Below, piece after piece: positions 8,493-15,100 of a DNA stretch of 15,812 nucleotides (within the stretch, counting starts at the first letter, position 1; every line of letters starts with the position of its first letter). Source of the stretch: DATLAN01 sp035527455 (lineage in GTDB: Bacteria; Planctomycetota; Planctomycetia; Pirellulales; Thermoguttaceae); assembly GCA_035527455.1 (NCBI GenBank), contig DATLAN010000063.1:1-15812 (forward strand), in the 5' to 3' direction. The notes under the pieces were generated by a model. The model made no database searches, had not been told where the DNA came from, and was given only the letters and a program-made list of their open reading frames with translations. Made by a program: the position numbers and the translations under genes.

Positions 8493-9686
8493 ATGGCGAA
8501 AAGTCGCATCGGCATCTGGTTGGTTGGGGCCAAAGGGGGCGTGGCCACCACGGCCATCGTGGGAATCACGGCCCTGAAGAAGGGGCTCGTCGGTACCACC
8601 GGGCTGGTCAGCCAGCTCCCCCAGTTCCAACACCTCGATTTCGCCGACTGGTCCGACTTCGTGATCGGCGGCCACGAGATTCGCGACGTGTCTTTGATCG
8701 ACGAAGCCACACGCCTGGTCACCGAGAGTCGCACGGCCACGCCCGAGATGATCGCCCGGTGCAAAGCCGATCTGCAGGGGATCGACCGGCGGATTCGGCC
8801 GGGCTGTGTTTTCAAGGTGGGGCCCACGATCGCCAGAATGGCCGGCCCGCATGTCCCTCGCCGGGAATCGCCCCGAGAGGGCGTCGAGCGGCTGCGAGGA
8901 GATTTGGACGAATTCGTCCACACCGAGCGGCTTGCGCACGCGGTCGTGGTCAACGTTGCGTCGACCGAGCCGCCGGTGGCGACGGATTCGATCCCGCCGA
9001 GTTGGGTCGAGCTGGAACGGCTGCTGGAGAAGCCTCGCAAATGTCCCCTGCCGGCCAGTTCGCTCTACGCGATCGCGGCGCTGGAGACGGGTTGTTCCTA
9101 CATCAACTTCACGCCCTCGCTCGGCTCCACCCCGGCGGCCATCGACGAGTTGGCCAACCTCCGCGGCAGCCGGCACATGGGATGCGACGGCAAGACGGGC
9201 GAGACCTTGATGAAGAGCGTTCTGGCCCCCATGTTCCAGCGGCGGAACCTTCGGGTGATGAGTTGGGTGGGCCACAATATCTTCGGCAACATGGACGGCC
9301 GGGTACTGGACAACCCGGCCAACAAGCAGGCCAAACTCGCCAGCAAGGATCACCTGCTGGGCGAGATTCTCGACGATCGGCCGCAAACCCTCGTGTCGAT
9401 CGAATACGTCGAGAGCTTAGGCGACTGGAAGACGGCCTGGGACCACGTCCACTTCACCGGTTTCCTCGGCGTGCCCATGGTGCTACAGTTCATCTGGCAA
9501 GGTTGCGACTCGGTGCTGGCCGCGCCGCTGGTGCTGGACCTGGTCCGCTTCACGGAGCTTGCCCACCGCCGCGGACAGACGGGCTTGTTGACCTTCCTGG
9601 CCAGTTTTTTCAAGAGTCCCTCCGGTGTGGAAGAACACCGCTTCGATTGCCAATTCCACATGCTGGAAAAGTGGGCGAAAGGGTGA
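8493..9686 (+). CDS. ino1: Myo-inositol-1-phosphate synthase, archaeal-type
   Basis: 397 residues. It converts glucose 6-phosphate to 1D-myo-inositol 3-phosphate using bound NAD, the first step to inositol lipids and other inositol compounds (EC 5.5.1.4), in the cytoplasm. The N-terminal Rossmann motif is WLVGAKGGVATTAIVG (9-24). Family hallmarks follow: GGHEIR (59-64), NVASTEP (154-160), NFTPSLGS (205-212), DGKTGETLMKSVLAPMF (232-248), HFTGFLG (320-326) and FFKSP (372-376). Lys281, Lys285, Lys313 and Lys374 align, with a constant offset of 7, to the catalytic lysines recalled for the Archaeoglobus fulgidus enzyme (274, 278, 306, 367). The length matches the short archaeal/bacterial form, not the roughly 530-residue eukaryotic one. 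The ATG at 8493 is the only start fitting the family N-terminus, although the nearest GGAG is 14 nt upstream, so ribosome binding looks weak. No other inositol-lipid gene is adjacent. Confidence 0.94.
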   Translation: MAKSRIGIWLVGAKGGVATTAIVGITALKKGLVGTTGLVSQLPQFQHLDFADWSDFVIGGHEIRDVSLIDEATRLVTESRTATPEMIARCKADLQGIDRRIRPGCVFKVGPTIARMAGPHVPRRESPREGVERLRGDLDEFVHTERLAHAVVVNVASTEPPVATDSIPPSWVELERLLEKPRKCPLPASSLYAIAALETGCSYINFTPSLGSTPAAIDELANLRGSRHMGCDGKTGETLMKSVLAPMFQRRNLRVMSWVGHNIFGNMDGRVLDNPANKQAKLASKDHLLGEILDDRPQTLVSIEYVESLGDWKTAWDHVHFTGFLGVPMVLQFIWQGCDSVLAAPLVLDLVRFTELAHRRGQTGLLTFLASFFKSPSGVEEHRFDCQFHMLEKWAKG

Positions 9687-9731
9687 AGGGGCGAAGGGTG
9701 AGGGGATGGAGAAGTCAACGAGTTGAAAACG

Positions 9732-9753
9732 CCCCCGCACTGCGTTGCGGGGG
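9732..9753 (+). terminator. G+C-rich hairpin between the synthase and helicase genes
   Basis: CCCCCGCA (9732-9739) pairs with TGCGGGGG (9746-9753) around a 6-nt loop. It lies 45 bp after the synthase stop. There is no following T-run, so it is a weak candidate terminator or a leader structure of the helicase mRNA. It overlaps or abuts the alternative helicase starts TTG 9745 and GTG 9754, which argues against their use. Confidence 0.35.
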
Positions 9754-9795
9754 GTGACGCGAATACCAGAACACGTCGCAGCGATCCAACATTTC

Positions 9796-9799
9796 AGGA
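9796..9799 (+). promoter_or_regulatory. Shine-Dalgarno of the helicase gene (TTG start)
   Basis: AGGA, 8 nt before a TTG at 9808. It is the best ribosome-binding context among the in-frame starts and gives the N-terminus MSKRESE. Confidence 0.5.
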
Positions 9800-9807
9800 C
9801 GGATACC

Positions 9808-11226
9808 TTGTCGAAACGAGAATCAGAACCGAACAGTTCGCCCCCACCGGCGACCGAGCCAGAAACGAAATCGCCGAAAAAACGCCGTCCCCGACGGCGG
9901 CCGAGCAAGAAGGCGAAACAAACGGCCCCATCGGCTTCGTCGGCGCCGTCGGTCCCATCGACTCCCGAGCCGCCATCGACTCCCGAGCCGCCGGAACCCG
10001 GCACGGTCGGCAGCTTCGGAGACATCCAACTCTCCCAGGTCATGCTCGACGCCCTGCGACGGGCCGATTATCTCGAGCCGACCCCAATCCAAAGCGGCCT
10101 GATTCCCCGGGCGTTGGAGGGTGTGGACCTGATGGGGCAGGCGCAGACCGGAACCGGCAAGACGGCCGCCTTCTGCATCCCGATCCTCGAACGGCTCCAT
10201 CCCCACAAGCGCGGCGCCGATCCCCAGGCCCTGGTGCTCACGCCCACGCGCGAGCTGGCCGTCCAGGTCCGCGACGAGTGCTCCAAGCTGGCCGCCGGAC
10301 GCAAAGCCAACGTGGTGGCCGTCTACGGCGGAAAACCCATCCGCAGCCAAATCGAGAAGCTCTCGCGCGGTGCGGAAATCGTCGTGGGCACACCCGGCCG
10401 TGTGATGGATCTGATGGACCGGGGCGTGCTGATACTCGGCGGGCTCCGCTTCGCCGTGCTCGACGAGGCCGATCGGATGCTCGACGTCGGCTTCCGGCCC
10501 GACATCGAGAAGATCCTCCGCCACTGTCCCCAATCGCGGCAGACGCTGCTCTTAAGCGCCACGATTCCGCCGCCGGTGATGCGGCTGGCCCAGCAGTACA
10601 TGCGCAAGCCGGAGATGCTCAACTTCTCGCCGAAGAACCCGGCGGTCGAGACGATCGAGCAGTTCTACTTCACGGTCGATCCGCAACAGAAGTTCGACCT
10701 GCTGGTCAAGCTGCTCCAGCGGGAGAACCCTACCCAGGCGATCATTTTCTGCCGCACCAAGCGGGGAACCGAGCGCATCCATCGGCGGCTGGCGCGGAAG
10801 ATCCCTTCGGTCGACACGATCTACGGCGACCTGCCGCAGACCACCCGCGATCGGGTGATGCGGGAATTTCGCGACGGAAAAACGCAGATCCTGGTGGCTA
10901 CCGACGTGGTGGGCCGGGGGATCGACGTGACGCGGATCTCCCACATCATCAACTTCGACATCCCGCAGTTCTGCGACGACTACGTCCACCGCGTCGGCCG
11001 CACCGGCCGGATGGGCCGCGAAGGCGTGGCCTACACGTTCGTCACGCCCGAGGAAGGCAACGAGCTGACGCGGATCGAGGTGCGGATCAACCTCCTATTG
11101 AAACGGGCCGAGATCGAAGGCTTCGCGGTGTACGAAAAGCCCCCGGGCACCGACCAACCGGCCGAAGAGCCCTCGTCCAAACCCGTCTTCGGCGGCCGCA
11201 CCCGCCGCCACCGCCGGGCGTTGTAG
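9808..11226 (+). CDS. DEAD-box ATP-dependent RNA helicase
   Basis: 472 residues from the chosen TTG start; it unwinds RNA duplexes or remodels RNA-protein complexes using ATP. The full motif set is present: Q-motif region with Phe70 and PTPIQ; motif I AQTGTGKT (112-119); Ia PTREL (146-150); Ib TPGR; II DEAD (219-222); III SAT (250-252); IV IIFCRTKR; V ATDVVGRGID; VI HRVGRTGR (394-401). Two RecA-like domains are complete. The roughly 65-residue N-terminal tail is low complexity: a basic patch KKRRPRRRPSKKAK (about 23-36), then a Pro/Ser/Glu-rich linker encoded in part by a perfect tandem 18-bp repeat. The C-terminus is short and also ends basic (GGRTRRHRRAL). These tails likely bind RNA or recruit partners. 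It resembles the RhlE/CsdA type but subfamily cannot be settled by eye. Starts at TTG 9745 or GTG 9754 are possible, adding up to 21 residues, but coincide with a hairpin and lack a good ribosome site. Confidence 0.93.
   Translation: MSKRESEPNSSPPPATEPETKSPKKRRPRRRPSKKAKQTAPSASSAPSVPSTPEPPSTPEPPEPGTVGSFGDIQLSQVMLDALRRADYLEPTPIQSGLIPRALEGVDLMGQAQTGTGKTAAFCIPILERLHPHKRGADPQALVLTPTRELAVQVRDECSKLAAGRKANVVAVYGGKPIRSQIEKLSRGAEIVVGTPGRVMDLMDRGVLILGGLRFAVLDEADRMLDVGFRPDIEKILRHCPQSRQTLLLSATIPPPVMRLAQQYMRKPEMLNFSPKNPAVETIEQFYFTVDPQQKFDLLVKLLQRENPTQAIIFCRTKRGTERIHRRLARKIPSVDTIYGDLPQTTRDRVMREFRDGKTQILVATDVVGRGIDVTRISHIINFDIPQFCDDYVHRVGRTGRMGREGVAYTFVTPEEGNELTRIEVRINLLLKRAEIEGFAVYEKPPGTDQPAEEPSSKPVFGGRTRRHRRAL
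9955..9990 (+). repeat. Tandem 18-bp repeat inside the helicase gene
   Basis: Two perfect adjacent copies (9955-9972 and 9973-9990) of an 18-bp unit encode a repeated Ser-Thr-Pro-Glu-Pro-Pro hexapeptide in the linker before the Q motif. In-frame unit length means copy-number change would only alter linker length. Confidence 0.8.
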
Positions 11227-11227
11227 G

Positions 11228-11237
11228 CTGCATGCAG
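11228..11237. repeat. 10-bp perfect palindrome after the helicase stop codon
   Basis: CTGCATGCAG begins 2 bp after the helicase stop. It is too short to be a convincing terminator and has no T-run. It could be chance. Confidence 0.3.
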
Positions 11238-11248
11238 AATGCCCTGCC

Positions 11249-11277
11249 TTGACGCCGCCTCCGAAGGGTGGTAGGCT
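11249..11277 (+). promoter_or_regulatory. Predicted promoter of the ECF sigma-factor gene
   Basis: TTGACG (11249-11254), a 17-bp spacer and TAGGCT (11272-11277). The -35 is strong; the -10 keeps only the first TA and final T. The start site would be near 11284, which rules out translation from the GTG at 11268 and favours GTG 11325. Confidence 0.45.
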
Positions 11278-11306
11278 GTCCTCGTTTGGTGTCCTTTGCG
11301 CGAAAC

Positions 11307-11318
11307 AAAACCGGTTTT
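11307..11318. promoter_or_regulatory. 12-bp palindrome in the sigma-factor leader
   Basis: AAAACCGGTTTT, a perfect palindrome 6 bp before the chosen GTG start and about 23 nt after the predicted transcription start. It could be an operator or a small leader hairpin. No regulator is recognised for it. Confidence 0.3.
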
Positions 11319-11324
11319 CGTGCC

Positions 11325-11963
11325 GTGGCAGATCCTCCTGCAAGCACCGACGGCAGCGCAAACTCCGCTGCTTCTGAGTCGACCTCGACCAGCCTGCTGG
11401 CTCGGGCGAAGGCGGGCGACCTCGAAGCGATGGAGCAGTTGGCAACGCTGTACGAACCACGCGTTCGCCGCTGGTTGCATCGGCATTTTGACCTCCAGGC
11501 AGAAGACGCCGAGGACGTGGTCCAGGAGGTGTTCAGTGTGGTCCTGGCGAAGCTGGCCGACTTCCGCCGCGATCAGCCGGGCGATTCCTTTCGCGGCTGG
11601 CTGTGGACCGTCACCCGCAGCAAGGCGATCGATCTGTTGCGCCGCCGTCGAAATCGGCCCCAGGCCCAAGGCGGTACGGACGCCCAGCAATGGTTCGCAC
11701 AGATCCCCGAGCAACTGCCCGACTCTGAAATAAGCGGCCCCGGTCCCGGCGAACGGCACGATCTGCTGCCTCGCGTGCTCGACCTGGCCCGCGCCGGCGT
11801 CGAAGACCGCACATGGCAGGCTTTTTGGCGGGTCGTGGTCGACGGGCACCCCGTCCGCCACGTGGCCGAGGACCTCGAAATGAGCGTCCGCGCCGTCTAC
11901 GACGCCAAGTACCGCGTCCTGCGAAACATCCGCCGCGAACTCGACGACCTGGGCGAACTCTAA
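11325..11963 (+). CDS. ECF-family RNA polymerase sigma factor
   Basis: 212 residues from the chosen GTG start, a normal ECF length. It directs RNA polymerase to a specific promoter set. Sigma region 2 spans about 23-108: SLLARAKAGDLEAMEQL, then the core-binding DAEDVVQEVF (61-70), then the promoter-melting/-10 recognition helix SFRGWLWTVTRSKAIDLLRR (88-107). A 50-residue Gln/Pro/Gly-containing linker follows. Region 4 (about 162-206) has the helix-turn-helix HPVRHVAEDLEMSVRAVYDA for -35 recognition. The first 20 residues are Ser/Ala/Thr-rich and disordered. The frame opens at GTG 11268, adding 19 residues, but the predicted promoter overlaps that start and no candidate start has a good Shine-Dalgarno. 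The next gene is a membrane kinase with an anti-sigma-like zinc motif, so this factor is probably controlled by that protein. Acidic residues of region 2.2 are intact. Confidence 0.9.
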   Translation: MADPPASTDGSANSAASESTSTSLLARAKAGDLEAMEQLATLYEPRVRRWLHRHFDLQAEDAEDVVQEVFSVVLAKLADFRRDQPGDSFRGWLWTVTRSKAIDLLRRRRNRPQAQGGTDAQQWFAQIPEQLPDSEISGPGPGERHDLLPRVLDLARAGVEDRTWQAFWRVVVDGHPVRHVAEDLEMSVRAVYDAKYRVLRNIRRELDDLGEL

Positions 11964-11967
11964 CGTA

Positions 11968-11996
11968 GGGCAGGTTTCCCAACCTGCCAGCCCCAT
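11968..11996 (+). repeat. Palindromic intergenic repeat, copy 1
   Basis: A 29-bp unit whose core (11969-11988) folds into an 8-bp stem GGCAGGTT/AACCTGCC with a TCCC loop, then RCCCCAT. It starts 5 bp after the sigma-factor stop codon. Confidence 0.85.
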
Positions 11997-11999
11997 GTG

Positions 12000-12028
12000 G
12001 GGCAGGTTTCCCAACCTGCCAACCCCAT
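12000..12028 (+). repeat. Palindromic intergenic repeat, copy 2 (direct)
   Basis: The same 29-bp unit as the one at 11968, with one base difference (A for G after AACCTGCCA), set 32 bp downstream in the same orientation. Core hairpin 12001-12020. Confidence 0.85.
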
Positions 12029-12059
12029 CATGTCCCTGTGAGTAAGAGCCCTTGCAGTC

Positions 12060-12079
12060 GGCAGGTTAGGAAACCTGCC
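12060..12079 (-). repeat. Palindromic intergenic repeat, copy 3 (inverted)
   Basis: The same core hairpin in the opposite orientation (loop reads AGGA on plus, TCCT on minus). Only the 20-bp core plus a few flanking C (the inverted GGGG lead) is shared with the other two copies. Confidence 0.8.
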
Positions 12080-12080
12080 C

Positions 12081-12101
12081 CACGACATTCAAAAAGTCGT
12101 G
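12081..12101 (+). terminator. Small hairpin before the kinase gene
   Basis: CACGAC (12081-12086) pairs with GTCGTG (12096-12101) around an A-rich 9-nt loop. It is adjacent to the inverted repeat copy. No T-run follows on the plus strand, so it is at best a weak attenuator. Confidence 0.25.
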
Positions 12102-12156
12102 CGTAAGGCGTGCGTTGTACTTGTAGGGAGGAAAACAGCCCACAACTCAACCGAAC

Positions 12157-12163
12157 AGGGGGA
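12157..12163 (+). promoter_or_regulatory. Shine-Dalgarno of the kinase gene
   Basis: AGGGGGA ends 7 nt before the ATG at 12171, which fixes the start. A second purine-rich GGGAGG at 12125-12130 has no start codon at a usable distance. Confidence 0.7.
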
Positions 12164-12170
12164 TCGCCCG

Positions 12171-15100
12171 ATGCCCGCACAAGCATGCCCAAACCGCCAA
12201 AAACTCCGTGCTTACCACATCGGCGAACTCTCCGAGGAACTCGCCGAGGAGATGATCGCCCACATCAGCGAGTGCCCCCCGTGCCAGGGGGTTCTCGATA
12301 CATTCGGCGCGGCCGGCGACACCCTGATGGGCTGGCTCAAGGAACCCGTCCTGCGGCAAGAACGGCTCGGTCAGGCCGAATCCCAGGAAGGCGTTGGCCG
12401 CGTCGCGGTCCTGGTGGCCGGCGAGGCCAGCGGTTCGGCCGGGCTGGGCGGAATCCGCGAACTGGGCGAATACCGACTGCTGGCCAAGCTGGGCGAGGGC
12501 GGCATGGGCGCCGTCTACAAGGCGTTGCACACCCGGCTGGAGAAGGTGGTGGCCCTGAAAGTCCTGCCCCGGGATCGCACGGCCGACTCCCAGGCGAAGG
12601 CCCGATTCGAACGCGAAATGAAGGCCGTCGGCCGGCTCAGCCACCCGAACATCGTCCAGGCATTCGACGCCCGGGAGATCGACGGCACCACCGTGTTGGT
12701 CATGGAGCACGTCGCCGGGCGAAACCTCTCCGAGTTGGTCGCCTGCACCGGTCCGCTGCGAATCGCCGACGCCTGCGAGCTGATCCGCCAGGCCGCGCTC
12801 GGCTTGCAGTGTGCCCACGAAAACGGACTCGTCCATCGCGACGTGAAGCCCTCGAACCTGATGCTCTCGACCGACGGGGTGGTCAAGATCCTCGACATGG
12901 GCCTGGCCCTGCTGCACACCGACCAGCCGCCGGGCGAGGAAATGACCTCCGCCGGCCAGGCCATGGGTACGGCGGACTACATGGCGCCGGAGCAGGTCGA
13001 CGACGCCCACAGTGTTGACATCCGTGCCGACCTCTACAGCCTCGGCTGCACGCTCTACAAGCTCCTTTGCGGCGAGGCACCCTTCAGCGGTCCAAAGTAC
13101 AACACGCCGATCAAGAAGTTGATGGCGCACGTGAGCGAACCGGCGCCCCCGATCCTGGTCAAGCGGACGGACGTCCCGAAAGAGCTGGCTGCGGTCGTCG
13201 ATCGGCTGTTGGCCAAGGACCCGGCGCGGCGGTTCGCCACGCCCGCGGAAGTGGTTGTCGCCCTGGAGCCTTTCACTTCGGGCCATGACTTGCCGGCCTT
13301 GCTGCAACGGGCGGACGAAGCGACCGACTCGCAGTCCGACGCGATCACCGCCGCCTCCAGCACCGACGAGTTCTGCTCCTCGGCCGAGGCGGGCACGCAG
13401 CCGAGCCACGCGCCGAAACCTCGACCCCTTCCCCGTCCTTCTCGCCGTCCGCCGTGGAAGCAGATCGCAGTCGCCGCAGCCGCGGCCGGCGCGGTCGTCC
13501 TGCTGGGCGTGATCCTCACGCTGACCAACCGCCACGGCACGCTGGTGGTCGAGACAATGGACCCCGACGTCGAGGTGGTCGTCAGGGACAAGGAAACCGG
13601 CGAAGTCGTAGCGTCCCTTCGAGGCCAAGGCACGATAACGCTAAAGCCGGGCAAGTACGCGATCGAGGTCGAGGGCGACGGGTATGAAATCGACCTGGAT
13701 GACAACACAACGACGATCAAGCGCGGCGAGAAGGCAGTTGTGAAAATCACGCGCAAGCCCGCACGACTGGCCGCCCATGGCATCACTATCACTGCCGACC
13801 CCAGCCTCCTGCCGGAACCCGGTACGGCGTTGAGCCACATGAGCTTGGTTGTCAACCCGTCACCGATCGACGGCATCCGCTCCTGGACGCTGGAAACCAT
13901 CGGCCATCGCGGCCGGGTAGAATGCGTCGCGTACAGACCGGACGGTCGCGTCTTGGCCACCGCCGGCAGCGACGGGACAATCCGAATCTGGGATGCCGCC
14001 AACGGTGAGTTGGTTCGGGCATTGATCGGGCACGATACTTCCTTAAAGAGTGTCTCTTGGTCGCCGGACGGAAAGTTTCTGGCGTCGGCCAGTTCCGACA
14101 AGCCGATCCGTGTCTGGGAAGTCGAATCGGGCTTTGTTCGCGAGCTTCAAAGCCGGGCTGCGATAGATTCCTGCATATGTTGGTCCCCGGATGGTCGAAT
14201 GCTGGCCGTCAACACGTTGAACGGCCCAATCCACATTTGGGCAATGGCATCACTAGACAAAGGAGTTGTTCGCGAGTTGGACGTAACGGCGGTACTGTGT
14301 TTGGCGTGGTCGCCCGACAGCAAGAGCCTGGCCTCCAACGGGAACGACGGAACGCTGCGGTTGTGGGACACAGAATCAGGCACGCTGCAGAAAACCCTCA
14401 AAGGGCCGGAGGGCGCGATGGTCGCTGTGGACTGGTCACCCGACGGAAAGCTGGTTGCCTGCGGACATCTTGGCCCCGCAAGCTGCGCAACCGTTTGGGA
14501 TACGACAACCGATGAGGTCTTTCGGACACTACCGGGATACTACCACGGAGTTCGTTCGATAGCTTGGTCGCCCGACGGAACGGCGCTGGCCTGTGGGGCA
14601 GCAATCGATACTTGTAGCGTCCAAGTGTGGCAGATCGAGACAACCTCGCTTCTCTGGGAAGGGGAAAAACGCGAGGGTGTTGGGGGCGGACGGGGTGTGG
14701 CCTATTCTCCCGATGGGAAGACATTAGCAGTCGGAACATACAACGGCACGGTAGAATTCTTCGAAGCAAGATCGGGGCGACCGCTTCGCGCTCTGCCCGG
14801 GCATGGGGACGAGATAGAGCATGCTGTCTTTTCTCCCGATGGAAAGATGATTGCTTCGCCATACATGCACACCCACAACGAGATCCGAATCTGCGGCACC
14901 GATTCGGGCCAATTGCTGCGCCGTTCGGCCATCATTCCAGGTAGGCCGAAGCCAGTAGCGTGGTCGGCGGACCGACTCGCAATTGCCGTCTATGGTTGCC
15001 CCACTCTCATCTGGGAAACAGGCTCTCGGGACCTGTGCCAGAAGTTGAACCTGACCGGAATGGTTGTTGCCTTGTCTCCCGATGGGACAACCTTGGTCTC

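Noticed and set aside
8436..9386. 316-codon minus-strand open frame opposite the inositol-phosphate synthase gene
   Set aside because: A shadow of the synthase, which matches its family along its whole length.
9723..11252. 509-codon plus-strand open frame overlapping the helicase in another frame
   Set aside because: The helicase frame contains all DEAD-box motifs; the alternative is Arg/Pro-rich shadow sequence.
11268..11324. N-terminal extension of the sigma factor from GTG 11268
   Set aside because: It would overlap the predicted -10 box and lie upstream of the expected start of transcription; the added residues do not look like part of the family.
11968..12079. CRISPR array
   Set aside because: Only two direct units with a 3-bp gap and one inverted copy, so no spacers; the units are palindromic REP-like elements and no cas genes are present.
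12060..12130. An ECF-type autoregulated promoter (GGAAAC-like -35) before the kinase gene
   Set aside because: The GGAAAC lies inside the inverted copy of the intergenic repeat and no convincing -10 stands at the right distance; repeat origin explains it better.
12147..13628. 493-codon minus-strand open frame opposite the kinase gene
   Set aside because: The plus frame gives an unmistakable kinase domain over the same bases; the minus product has no recognisable motif.
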